This document shows positions 1 to 8,114 of a stretch of 64,000 nucleotides of DNA, one piece after another. The stretch comes from Anaerolineaceae bacterium (GTDB lineage: Bacteria; Chloroflexota; Anaerolineae; Aggregatilineales; Phototrophicaceae), in contig JAPPOB010000002.1 in the NCBI GenBank assembly GCA_028818375.1, forward strand, positions 159,623 to 223,622, given 5' to 3'. The stretch's first letter is position 1. Every line of letters starts with the position of its first letter. Both the position numbers and the translations under genes were made by a program. The notes beneath the pieces were generated by a model. The model was given only the letters and a program-made list of their open reading frames with translations. It searched no databases and was not told the DNA's origin.

Positions 1-52
1 CAGGTAACGGTACGGCGCAGGTTGCGCTTGAGTGCAGATTCAGGAGGCAGGA

Positions 53-520
53 ATGGCGGACGGGCGATACATCAAGCACATGGCCTTCGCGGTGAAAGAC
101 GCCGCGCTCGCCTGGCAACAATACAAGGACTTCCTCGGCATCGGCCATGACGGGCGCATCGAGGACTACGAAAAGTCGCGCAATCGCGTCGTCCTCTTTG
201 AAGTCGGTGGCGTGGAGTACCAACTTTGTCAGTCGATGGACGAAGGCGGCCGCTACGACCAGTGGATCAAGGACCGCGGCCAGGAAGGGTTGCATCACAT
301 CTGCTACGCCGTGCCGGATATCGAGGCGGCGCTGGCAGAGGCCCAGGCGCGGGGCGGCACCTTAAAGTTATGCCCGGCCTGCAACGTGACGGGCAGTCAC
401 GTGCATCCGGAAGGCTGGGTAGCCTTTCTGGAGGAAGAGCCCGGTGGCATCGAACTGGAGATGATGCAAGTCTACACGCCGGAAGAACTCGAAGAATACA
501 AGGCGGTACAGGGCATCTAG
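53..520 (+). CDS. VOC-family protein, methylmalonyl-CoA epimerase-like
   Basis: A 155-residue vicinal-oxygen-chelate protein made of two beta-alpha-beta-beta-beta modules. The first opens with IKHMAFAVKD and the second with LHHICYAVPDIE, and the end has GIELEMMQ; these His and Glu are the usual VOC metal ligands. The layout resembles methylmalonyl-CoA epimerase or lactoylglutathione lyase, but no mutase gene is nearby, so the substrate is open. The ATG at 53 is chosen over a GTG at 32 because AGGAGG lies at 42-47, five bases before it. It precedes the M20 and cyclic-amidohydrolase genes on the same strand and may share their operon. Confidence 0.8.
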   Translation: MADGRYIKHMAFAVKDAALAWQQYKDFLGIGHDGRIEDYEKSRNRVVLFEVGGVEYQLCQSMDEGGRYDQWIKDRGQEGLHHICYAVPDIEAALAEAQARGGTLKLCPACNVTGSHVHPEGWVAFLEEEPGGIELEMMQVYTPEELEEYKAVQGI

Positions 521-584
521 GCTGCAAGGGCAGCGACTTTTCATTTCTTCGCGGCGACGCGCTACGATCCTGGAAGAAACGGAC

Positions 585-1739
585 ATGGACGGCGTCGAGC
601 TTTTGCGTCAGCTGGTACAGATCCCCTCTCCGAATCCACCGGGCGATACGCGGGCCATCGCGACATTTGTCGCCCGGCAAATGGGGGGCATCGGCTGTGA
701 AGTGCGCATGGTTGCGCCGCCTGAAAAGCCGGAGGCCCTGAACACCATCGCCAGCCTGGGCGAGGGCGATCCCGTCATCATGCTGCATGCCCACATTGAC
801 ACCGTGCCCATCGCCAAAAACGAGGCCGAAAAGTGGAGCGTCGACCCCTATGCGGGGATCGTGCAGGATGGCGCGCTCTACGGCAAGGGCAGCGTCGACG
901 ACAAGGCGCCGCTGGCGTCCATGATGCTGGCCATGCGGGACGCGGCAGGGCGGGGCGGCCTGCGGGGCAGGCTGGTGCTGGTGGCGGCTGCGGAAGAGGA
1001 AGTTGGCGGGCAACTCGGCAGCAAATGGATGGCGGACGAGGGCCACCTGCCCGCCTGCGACTTCATCATCGTTGGCGAGCAAACGGGCAATCGCGTGGCG
1101 ATCGCGCACAAGGGCGTGATGCGCGCCACGGTGCATACCCATGGCAAGGCGGTGCACGCCACCAATCCCGATCGCGGCATCAATGCCATTGTCGCCATGG
1201 CGAAGGTCATCGCAGCGCTGCAAACCTATCATCAGCGACTGGCAGGGCGGGTGCATCCCGTGGTCGGCAGCCCTACCTGCAACATCGGCGTCATTGAAGG
1301 TGGCAGCACGGCCAACGCCGTGCCGGATGCCTACCATGTCAAGCTGGACCGACGTATGATCCCGCGTGAGGACCCTCAGGACGTGCAGGCGGAGCTTGTC
1401 GGGGTGGTCAACTCGGTCGACATCGCGCCGGCAAGGGTCAGCATAGACGGATTCGTCCACTCGCCCTGGTTCGATTCCGCGCTCGACAGCGAAGCGGGGC
1501 GGACCTTTCTGTCCTGCGTTCAGGATGAGATCGGCGGGGACGGCGGACCGGTCGGCTATTTACCGGGCAGTGACGCCAAGCATCTGACCGGTCTGGCGCG
1601 GGGTGACATGATCATCTTTGGTCCAGGCAGCTATGAGGTCGCCCATGGCGCCGACGAGCACGTGGTCTTGTCGGAGTTTCAGGCGACGACCCGAATTTTG
1701 CTCGATTTTCTGCGGCGGACGCTGTACCCCGGAGCGTGA
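585..1739 (+). CDS. M20-family metallohydrolase (ArgE/DapE-like)
   Basis: A 384-residue dizinc amidohydrolase of the ArgE/DapE/succinyl-diaminopimelate desuccinylase group, probably cytoplasmic since no signal peptide is seen. Metal and catalytic residues are visible: HAHIDTVP (His70, Asp72), GKGSVDDK (bridging Asp near 105), AAEEEVG (general base and ligand Glu near 138-139), GEQTG (Glu165) and a distal His in SYEVAHGADEH. A dimerisation (lid) domain fills roughly residues 180-290. The next gene is a hydantoinase-like amidohydrolase starting 27 bases downstream, which suggests the pair opens a cyclic amide and then hydrolyses the linear N-acyl or N-carbamoyl product. The exact substrate cannot be read from the sequence. 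Confidence 0.85.
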   Translation: MDGVELLRQLVQIPSPNPPGDTRAIATFVARQMGGIGCEVRMVAPPEKPEALNTIASLGEGDPVIMLHAHIDTVPIAKNEAEKWSVDPYAGIVQDGALYGKGSVDDKAPLASMMLAMRDAAGRGGLRGRLVLVAAAEEEVGGQLGSKWMADEGHLPACDFIIVGEQTGNRVAIAHKGVMRATVHTHGKAVHATNPDRGINAIVAMAKVIAALQTYHQRLAGRVHPVVGSPTCNIGVIEGGSTANAVPDAYHVKLDRRMIPREDPQDVQAELVGVVNSVDIAPARVSIDGFVHSPWFDSALDSEAGRTFLSCVQDEIGGDGGPVGYLPGSDAKHLTGLARGDMIIFGPGSYEVAHGADEHVVLSEFQATTRILLDFLRRTLYPGA

Positions 1740-1766
1740 CCTTCATTCAGGCGTGAGGACAGGACC

Positions 1767-3152
1767 GTGACACTGGACACCCTGATCAAAAACGCGCAGG
1801 TGGTTTTGGAAACAGGCATCGCCCGCATCGACGTCGGCATTGAAGGCGGACGTATCGCGGCCCTCCTGCACAACAGCGATGGCGTCCATGCCCGTCAGAG
1901 CATCGACGCCGGCGGGCAGCTGCTCCTGCCCGGCGCCATCGACATTCACTTTCATTGCCGCGCGCCCGCCTGGCCGCAACGTGGCGACTTCTCGACCGAG
2001 ACGCGGGCCGCAGCGGCGGGTGGTGTTACGACCATCTTTGAGATGCCGGTCTCCAAACCCTGCTGCGCCACGGTCGACATCTTTCGCCGGCGCAAGGCCC
2101 TGGCGGACGCCGATGCCTGGGTCAATTACGCCCTGTACGCTGCGCCCGGCCTGCTGCAACGGGATGAAGTGCTGGGCATGGCAGCGGAAGGCGCCATCGC
2201 CTTCAAGATCTTCATGACGTCGGCGCCGGCAGGGCGGGACGACGAGTTTGAAGGGCTTTGTCTGGTCGATGCGCCCGAGCAACTGGCGGCGATGCAACTG
2301 GTGGCGGAAACGGGCCGCGTGCTGGTCGCGCATGCCGAGAACAACGCCTTGCTGGAACATTACATGGGGCAGTTGCGCGCCGCCGGCCGCAATGACCTGC
2401 AGGCCCACAATGAGTCACGGCCGCCGCACGTTGAAGCGCTGGCGATCGCCAACCTGCTCAGTCTGAACGAAATCGCGGGCGTCAGATTGCACATCGCCCA
2501 CGTCAGTTCGCGGGCAGCACTGGTCACGATCCAACGCTATCAGGCGGAAGGCGCGGACGTCAGCGGCGAGACCTGTCCGCACTATCTGTTTTTTACAGAG
2601 GAAGACTTCCTGCGCGTCGGCGCCTGGGCACGGGTCAACCCGCCCATTCGCGGGCAGGATGACCAGGACGCTCTGTGGGACGGGTTGGCCGACGGGTCCC
2701 TGCTGGCCGTCACCACGGACCATTCCCCCTTTATGGTGGAGGAGAAGGAACGGGCGCAGACGGACATATTTGCCGTTCCACCCGGCGCGCCAGGCGTGGA
2801 AGAACTTGTGCCATCCATGATGGATGCCGCGCTCTCCGGCCGCCTGTCGGTAGAGAAGGCCGTACGCCTCATCAGCACCAATGGCGCGCGACGCTTTGGC
2901 ATCTACCCTCGCAAGGGCGTCATCGCGCCCGGCGCGGACGCGGACCTGGTGTTTTACGACCCCGAAGCCTCCACGACCATTCATCCGGACATGTTGTTCA
3001 GCAAGGCGCGCGCCTGCGACAGACTCTACGAGGGGATGACCTTCCGCGGCCGGGTGACTCGCACGATCGTCAATGGCGCGACCGTTTACGCCGACGGCGA
3101 CATTGTTGGCGTTCGTGGCGGCGGACGATTCGTGAGACCGGTTACGGACTAA
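1767..3152 (+). CDS. cyclic amidohydrolase (dihydroorotase/hydantoinase/allantoinase family)
   Basis: A 461-residue binuclear-metal amidohydrolase. The HxH motif (His61, His63 in DIHFHCR), the probable carbamylated Lys147 in AIAFKIFM, the later AHVSS histidine and the TTDHSP aspartate are the standard ligand set of dihydropyrimidinase, allantoinase and dihydroorotase. MPVSKP after the first metal motif is also typical of this group. The start is a GTG, with GAGGACAGG upstream. No pyrimidine-synthesis gene is adjacent, and the M20 hydrolase just upstream favours a catabolic hydantoinase or allantoinase role over PyrC. Substrate assignment is inference. Confidence 0.85.
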   Translation: MTLDTLIKNAQVVLETGIARIDVGIEGGRIAALLHNSDGVHARQSIDAGGQLLLPGAIDIHFHCRAPAWPQRGDFSTETRAAAAGGVTTIFEMPVSKPCCATVDIFRRRKALADADAWVNYALYAAPGLLQRDEVLGMAAEGAIAFKIFMTSAPAGRDDEFEGLCLVDAPEQLAAMQLVAETGRVLVAHAENNALLEHYMGQLRAAGRNDLQAHNESRPPHVEALAIANLLSLNEIAGVRLHIAHVSSRAALVTIQRYQAEGADVSGETCPHYLFFTEEDFLRVGAWARVNPPIRGQDDQDALWDGLADGSLLAVTTDHSPFMVEEKERAQTDIFAVPPGAPGVEELVPSMMDAALSGRLSVEKAVRLISTNGARRFGIYPRKGVIAPGADADLVFYDPEASTTIHPDMLFSKARACDRLYEGMTFRGRVTRTIVNGATVYADGDIVGVRGGGRFVRPVTD

Positions 3153-3188
3153 CCCCTTGCCCGGAGTCAGGGCCGGTAACTCTCTGCT

Positions 3189-4058
3189 TCAGCGACCAGG
3201 CATTGAGGGCACACCGGGACCCGTGCGGCGCCTGCGTTGACGGAGCGCGCGTCCGGCGTAGACCAGACCGAACACCGCGCTCAGTTCGAGCACGATGGCA
3301 CTGCCCGGCGGTACGTTGGTCCACCAGGACAGGTAAAAGCCCATCACGCCGCCGGCGCAGCCCAGCAGCCCGGCCAACCAAACCATGTGTGACATGCGTT
3401 TGGTGAGCAGGCGCGCCGTCGCCGCGGGTGTCAACAGCAGCGCCAGCATCAGGGCCAGGCCAACGGCCCGCAGACTGAGCACGATGGTGACGGCGACCAG
3501 CACCAGCAGCAGCGCGCGCAGGAAAGCGACGGGCAGGCGCAGCACCTGCCCCAGTTCCGGGTCGAAACAGACGATGATCAATTGTTTGTAAAAGACCAGA
3601 ATTGACAGAAGGACCAGACCGCCCAGAAGTACCATGTAGGTCAGGTCCGTATCGTCGATGCCGCTGATGCTGCCGAACAAAATGTGAGCCAGGTCCAGGC
3701 CGTAACTGGGACGGATGCTGATGATGGCGATACCCAGGGCGAACATCGTCACGAAAACGATTCCGATCGCCGTGTCTTCCTTGACCTTGCGGTCCCGGGT
3801 CATGAAGACGATGGTCAGCGCTGCGAGAATGCCGGCGCCGAGGCCACCGACAAAGAGGTTGCCGCCGGTGGTATAGGCGACGGCCACACCGGGCAACACC
3901 GCATGGGCGAGCGCGTCACCGAAGAAGGCCAGGCCGCGCACCACCATGAAACTGCCAACCACGGCGCTGAGAAAGCCCACGAGAATCAGGGCCAACAGCG
4001 AACGTTGGGCAAATCCGTAGGACAGCGGCTCCAGCAAGGCGTCCAGAATCTCAGTCAT
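3189..4058 (-). CDS. Zn/Mn ABC transporter permease (ZnuB/MntB-like)
   Basis: A 289-residue ABC-3 family inner-membrane permease with eight or nine hydrophobic segments, an early GDALAHAVLPGVA motif and the ALLLTPAATA segment near the C-terminus, both characteristic of zinc/manganese permeases. The ATG at 4058 overlaps the stop of the ATPase gene by eight bases, which suggests translational coupling; a start at 4091 would add an unlikely extension. It is the last gene of the binding protein-ATPase-permease operon. The C-terminal tail is Arg-rich and presumably cytoplasmic. Confidence 0.92.
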   Translation of the reverse strand: MTEILDALLEPLSYGFAQRSLLALILVGFLSAVVGSFMVVRGLAFFGDALAHAVLPGVAVAYTTGGNLFVGGLGAGILAALTIVFMTRDRKVKEDTAIGIVFVTMFALGIAIISIRPSYGLDLAHILFGSISGIDDTDLTYMVLLGGLVLLSILVFYKQLIIVCFDPELGQVLRLPVAFLRALLLVLVAVTIVLSLRAVGLALMLALLLTPAATARLLTKRMSHMVWLAGLLGCAGGVMGFYLSWWTNVPPGSAIVLELSAVFGLVYAGRALRQRRRRTGPGVPSMPGR

Positions 4059-4863
4059 CGTGCAGACCTGCGTGCTCACGAGGATTCGCAACGTGCAACA
4101 CGCCGTCCTTCAGGGGCAACACGCTCGCAGAGTCGCCATACGCCTGATGCAACAGGTCCGGACGCAGCACTTCCTCGGGCGGCCCGTCGGCCACGACCGT
4201 TTCTCGCAGGAGAAGCAGCCGGTCGAAGTCGCGGGCAGCGCGTACCATGTCGTGGGTCGCCATCAGCATGGTGATGCCCTGCTCGCGCAGGGTTTCCAGG
4301 GCTGAGGTGATTTCGGCCGCGGCAGCCACGTCGACGCCGCTGAAGGGTTCGTCCAGCAGCAGGATGTCGGATTCCTGGGCGAGGGCGCGGGCGATGAGAA
4401 TGCGTTGCTGCTGGCCGGCGCTCAGTTCGCCAAAGGCCTGGTGCGCGATTTCCCCCAGCTGAAACAGTTCCAGTAGCTCAAGGGCGCGTTGCCGGACCAT
4501 TCCTGGCCACCAGGGCAGCCAGGAGTTACCGCGGGCGAGACCCATCATCACGACGTCATGGGCGGTGACAGGGAAGTTCTGGTCCACGGCGTTGCGTTGC
4601 GGGATGAAACCGACCTGGACCTCCCTGTGGCGACAGTCGATGCCATGCACCAATACTTCCCCGGTGTCGATCGGGATCAGGCCGGCGATGGACTTCAACA
4701 GCGTGGTTTTGCCGGCGCCGTTGGGGCCGACCAGCGCCACGCACTCACCGCAGCACAGGGTGAAGTTCAGTTGATCGATGGTGCGGGGCGCCCAGGGATA
4801 GCCGGCCCCAAGCTCCCGCACCATCAGCGCCGGTGTTTCCGGCGCGTTGTTGCTGCGCGTCAT
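4051..4863 (-). CDS. Zn/Mn ABC transporter ATP-binding protein (ZnuC-like)
   Basis: A 270-residue ABC ATPase that powers the metal importer. Visible motifs are Walker A GPNGAGKTT, Q-loop region IPQRN, signature LSAGQQQR, Walker B ILLLDEP and switch histidine in ATHD. The length and the FIPQRNAVDQNFPVTAHDVV segment match ZnuC/MntA-type ATPases. It starts at 4863, overlapping the binding-protein stop by four bases, and ends overlapping the permease start. The short C-terminal tail after DGVLHV has His residues (HVANPREHAGLHDD) that could bind metal, though this is not a known requirement. Confidence 0.93.
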   Translation of the reverse strand: MTRSNNAPETPALMVRELGAGYPWAPRTIDQLNFTLCCGECVALVGPNGAGKTTLLKSIAGLIPIDTGEVLVHGIDCRHREVQVGFIPQRNAVDQNFPVTAHDVVMMGLARGNSWLPWWPGMVRQRALELLELFQLGEIAHQAFGELSAGQQQRILIARALAQESDILLLDEPFSGVDVAAAAEITSALETLREQGITMLMATHDMVRAARDFDRLLLLRETVVADGPPEEVLRPDLLHQAYGDSASVLPLKDGVLHVANPREHAGLHDD

Positions 4864-6134
4864 CCACTCATCTCGCCGGAGAGCGCCCCGACGATGGCCT
4901 CGGTGTTGCTGCGCATCAAACCAATCCAGGTGCCGATCGGGCTGCCTTCCTCTCCCAGGGTTTCCAGGTCGAGGTCGACCAGGGCTGCGCCGGTCTCGTT
5001 GCTCACCTGGCGCATGAGGTCGTCGTCGTCCGAGGTCGCCTCGCCAAAGATGGCCGACAGGTTACGTTCGCGCACAAGGTCGATGATCGCTGCCAGTTCC
5101 GCTACCCCTGGCTCCGCCAGGCCACTGAGGCCGGGCACGACGGTGCCGAGCTCTGCGAAGCCGTAGGCGCCGGCGAAGTAACCCAATGAGAAGTGGTGGC
5201 TGACCAACAGCCGCTGTTCCACAGGCAGGGTTGCGATCAGGGGCAGCAACTCATCCTGTTCCAGCACCTCGATTTCGTCGAGGAAGCTGTCAGCGCGCGC
5301 ATGGTAACCCTCCGCGTGGGCGCTGTCATGGGCAGACAGGATGTCGCGGGCGCTCAGGACCCAGTGCGCGATGCCGCGTACCTGCAGCCAGACGTGCGGG
5401 TCACAGCCGCCAATGGCCTCGCAATCCACGGCGTGCAGCGGACCGGGGCTGACTTCGTCGTCCTGCAGTTTCTGGAAGCGATCGCCAAGCTCCATCTCGT
5501 GCCGGGCGCAGCGTTCCCCTGCATCCTCGTGGATCCCCAAGTCGTGATGGTGGTCCTCGCCTTCATGGTCATGCTCATCGGCGTGGTCGTCGTCCTCGCC
5601 TTCGTGGTCATGCTCATCGGCGTGGTCGTCGTCCTCGCCTTCATGATCGTGCTCGTCGGCGTGGTCGTCATCCTCGCCTTCATGGTCATGCTCGTCGGCG
5701 TGGTCGTCATCCTCGTCTTCATGGTCATGCTCGTCGGCGTGGTCGTCGTGCCCGTGGTCGTGGTGATCATGCATGTGACCGCCTGGTATGATCGGCACGC
5801 ATTCAGAAATCACGAACAGTGCCTCGTCATCAACCGCGGCACCGATCACGGCGAGCAGGCCTTCCTCGTAATTGGCGCCGTTGATGAAAACCAGGTCAGC
5901 ATCCGCCAGTTGTCGCAGGGCGGCCGGAGTCGGTTGATAGCTGTGCGGGTCCAGTCCGCGGGGGATCAGTGACGCGACCTCCGCATCGTCGCCGGCCACG
6001 CGCGCGATGATGTCGCCAGCGATGCTGGTGCTGGCGACGATCGATAACGGCGCTTCCTGGGCGTAAAGAGCTGGGGTGAGTAGCAGGAAAAGAACCACAA
6101 GCGGGAACAGAATGCCTGATCTGAATCGATGCAC
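4860..6134 (-). CDS. Zn/Mn ABC transporter substrate-binding protein with long His/Asp-rich linker
   Basis: A 424-residue extracellular metal-binding protein of the ZnuA family (cluster 9). A signal peptide with a hydrophobic LVVLFLLLTP core is followed by ALYAQEAP. The metal histidines appear in DPHSYQPTP and SHHFSLGYF, with acidic ligands in GEATSDDD near the end. Between the first two ligand regions is a low-complexity loop of about 90 residues built from a 13-residue His/Asp/Glu repeat, expected to capture zinc. The GTG at 6134 is chosen because GAGGAG sits seven bases upstream; extending to 6443 would run into the divergent glycosyltransferase gene. It is first in the operon and lies just behind a candidate Zur box. 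Confidence 0.93.
   Translation of the reverse strand: MHRFRSGILFPLVVLFLLLTPALYAQEAPLSIVASTSIAGDIIARVAGDDAEVASLIPRGLDPHSYQPTPAALRQLADADLVFINGANYEEGLLAVIGAAVDDEALFVISECVPIIPGGHMHDHHDHGHDDHADEHDHEDEDDDHADEHDHEGEDDDHADEHDHEGEDDDHADEHDHEGEDDDHADEHDHEGEDHHHDLGIHEDAGERCARHEMELGDRFQKLQDDEVSPGPLHAVDCEAIGGCDPHVWLQVRGIAHWVLSARDILSAHDSAHAEGYHARADSFLDEIEVLEQDELLPLIATLPVEQRLLVSHHFSLGYFAGAYGFAELGTVVPGLSGLAEPGVAELAAIIDLVRERNLSAIFGEATSDDDDLMRQVSNETGAALVDLDLETLGEEGSPIGTWIGLMRSNTEAIVGALSGEMSG
5555..5749 (-). repeat. five 39-bp tandem repeats encoding a His/Asp/Glu linker
   Basis: Five near-identical 39-base units begin at 5555, 5594, 5633, 5672 and 5711. Each encodes HADEHDHEGEDDD or a close variant inside the zinc-binding protein. 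The unit length is a multiple of three, so copy-number changes keep the reading frame. Copies differ by only a few bases, which suggests recent expansion or homogenisation. Confidence 0.95.
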
Positions 6135-6171
6135 GTCGACTCTCCTCAAAAGCCGCAAACAAGTGTGTAAA

Positions 6172-6186
6172 TGATACCCGGTATCA
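6172..6186. promoter_or_regulatory. candidate Zur/Fur-family operator upstream of zinc importer
   Basis: The 15-base sequence TGATACCCGGTATCA is an inverted repeat (TGATAC/GTATCA with a three-base centre). It lies 38 bases upstream of the GTG of the zinc-binding-protein gene, in a locally AT-richer stretch between two divergent genes. TGATA-N5-TATCA-like palindromes are typical of Fur-superfamily regulators, and a zinc importer is the classic Zur target. The assignment to Zur rather than MntR or Fur is inferred from context. Confidence 0.5.
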
Positions 6187-6243
6187 ATAAGAAGCGCAAG
6201 GGAGTTCAGAAGGTTGACGCGCCGGAATGACAGGGACAGAATC

Positions 6244-6990
6244 ATGGACGAAGAGTTCCGGAGCACCATGGATAACTGTGCAGATACCAGAACGCTGCTG
6301 ATCGTACCGGCCCTGAACGAGTCCGCCAATATTGGCCGGGTTCTGGTTGATGCGCGCCGCTGCCTGCCAGGTGTTGACCTGCTGGTCATTGACGACGGCT
6401 CCTGCGACGGCACCGCCGCCGTCGCGAGAAGCGCCGGCGCCATGGTCCTGTCGCTGCCCTACAACCTGGGCATCGGGGCCGCGGTGCAGACCGGCTTCGC
6501 ATTCGCCGACCGTCATGGATACGATTGCGTACTGCGCAGCGACGGCGACGGCCAACATGGCGCCTGGGACCTGCGACGCTTGCTGGTGGCGTTGCAGACC
6601 GGCGATTGCGACGTCGTCACCGGCACGCGCTTTGGCGCCCACGAGGGTGACCGCTCGGTCTCGCCGGGCCGGCGGGTGGGAATCGTGCTGCTGGCGGGGC
6701 TCCTTTCGCTCATCACCGGGCAGCGAATCAGCGATCCCACATCGGGCCAGGCGGGATTTAGCCGCAGGGCAGTCCGTCTCTTTGCGCGGGAGTACCCGCA
6801 CGATTACCCGGAGCCCGAGGGCCTCGTGCAGGCGCATCGAGCCGGCCTGCGTATGCGTGAGTTGCCGGTGACGATGCGTCCCCGCAGGGCGGGCCGGTCC
6901 TCGATCGGGCAACTTGATGGCGTCTACTACATGATCAAGGTTACTCTGGCCATCTTCATCAACCTGCTGCGCCCGCCGCAGCCGCATTGA
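6244..6990 (+). CDS. family 2 glycosyltransferase (polyprenyl-phosphate sugar synthase-like)
   Basis: A 248-residue GT-A glycosyltransferase. It shows the N-terminal VPALNESANIG nucleotide-binding strand, the IDDGSCDGT motif and the DGDGQH acidic metal motif, close to dolichyl/undecaprenyl-phosphate mannosyl- and glucosyltransferases. It likely loads a sugar on a lipid carrier at the inner face of the membrane. No C-terminal membrane anchor is evident. The ATG at 6244 follows AGGGACAG; a TTG at 6214 and an ATG at 6268 are alternatives. It is followed 14 bases later by a GT4 enzyme, forming a two-gene envelope-sugar unit. Confidence 0.85.
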   Translation: MDEEFRSTMDNCADTRTLLIVPALNESANIGRVLVDARRCLPGVDLLVIDDGSCDGTAAVARSAGAMVLSLPYNLGIGAAVQTGFAFADRHGYDCVLRSDGDGQHGAWDLRRLLVALQTGDCDVVTGTRFGAHEGDRSVSPGRRVGIVLLAGLLSLITGQRISDPTSGQAGFSRRAVRLFAREYPHDYPEPEGLVQAHRAGLRMRELPVTMRPRRAGRSSIGQLDGVYYMIKVTLAIFINLLRPPQPH

Positions 6991-7004
6991 ACGCCCGCTG
7001 AGCC

Positions 7005-8114
7005 ATGCGCGTACTCATGCTCTCCCGGGCCTGCATGGTGGGCATTTACCAGCGCAAGCTTGAGGAAATCGCTGCCCGCGGCGTGGAATTGCTGACCCTG
7101 GTGCCCCCGTACTGGCGGGACGGCAGTGGCGCGACGCGCCTGGAGCGTCTCCATACCCGTGGCTATCGTCTGGAGACCACAGCAATCCGGGCCAACGGCC
7201 ACTTTCATCTGCACCACTTTCCCGAACTCGGCGCCGCGCTGCGGGACTTCCGGCCGGATGTGCTGCATGTCGACGAGGAACCCTACAATCTGGCCGCCTG
7301 GCAAGCGCTGTGGCTGGGACGCCGCGCCGGTTGTCGAACCTTGTTCTTTTGCTGGCAAAACATCCTGAGGCGCTATCCGCCACCCTTCAGCCTCGGTGAG
7401 CGCTACGTGTTGCGCGGCGCCGACCACGCCATCGCCGGCACCAGGGGCGCCGCAGACGTTCTGCGCGCCAGGGGCTATCGCGGCCCACTGAGCGTCATCC
7501 CGCAGTTCGGTGTTGACCCGCAACGTTTCCGGCCTGCAGGGGAAAGGCCGTCGCGTCCTTTCACTATTGGCTATTTCGGGCGCTTCGTGCCTGAAAAGGG
7601 GCTGCACAGCCTGCTGGAGGCGCTGGCGCAGCTGGACCGTGACTGCCATTTACTCGCGGTCGGCGACGGGCCGCTGCGCCCACACCTGGAAACCATGGTG
7701 ATTCAGCTAAATCTCCATGGGCGTGTGCGACTGGAAGCGGCGCAACCTTCGTCCGCCATGCCGGCGCAGTACGGTCGTATCGATGCGCTGGTGCTGCCTT
7801 CGCTGACGCGGCGCAACTGGAAGGAGCAATTTGGTCGCGTGCTGGTCGAGGCGATGGCCAGCGGCGTACCTGTGGTCGGTTCAGACAGTGGCGCCATACC
7901 CGATGTCATCGGCGACGCCGGACTCGTTTTCCCGGAGGGAGACGCTGCAGCGCTGGCCGGGCAGTTGCGTCGCCTGCAGCGGGAAGACGGGCTGCGCCGA
8001 CACCTGGCGCAGCGGGGCAGGGAACGGGCCACCCGGAACTTCACACACGCCGGCGTGGCGGAAGCGACTGTAGCGGTCTATCGTGAGTTGAAGGGTTACC
8101 CGGCGTCGTCCTGA
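7005..8114 (+). CDS. family 4 glycosyltransferase
   Basis: A 369-residue GT-B glycosyltransferase. The C-terminal half has the donor-binding elements IGYFGRFVPEKG, the LVLPSLTR-x-NWKEQFGRVLVEAMASGVPVV stretch with the EQFG/E-x7-E signature, and GSDSGAIPDVI. The N-terminal half is the variable acceptor domain. It probably extends a lipid-linked or cell-surface glycan with the upstream GT2 enzyme. Its 3' end overlaps the convergent flippase gene by 19 bases. Confidence 0.88.
   Translation: MRVLMLSRACMVGIYQRKLEEIAARGVELLTLVPPYWRDGSGATRLERLHTRGYRLETTAIRANGHFHLHHFPELGAALRDFRPDVLHVDEEPYNLAAWQALWLGRRAGCRTLFFCWQNILRRYPPPFSLGERYVLRGADHAIAGTRGAADVLRARGYRGPLSVIPQFGVDPQRFRPAGERPSRPFTIGYFGRFVPEKGLHSLLEALAQLDRDCHLLAVGDGPLRPHLETMVIQLNLHGRVRLEAAQPSSAMPAQYGRIDALVLPSLTRRNWKEQFGRVLVEAMASGVPVVGSDSGAIPDVIGDAGLVFPEGDAAALAGQLRRLQREDGLRRHLAQRGRERATRNFTHAGVAEATVAVYRELKGYPASS

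Noticed and set aside
267-1460. Minus-strand open frame of about 397 codons opposite the M20 gene
   Set aside because: The M20 gene on the other strand has all catalytic motifs; the antisense product has none.
5555-5749. Possible CRISPR array
   Set aside because: The 39-base units are contiguous with no spacers and encode an in-frame His/Asp/Glu linker.
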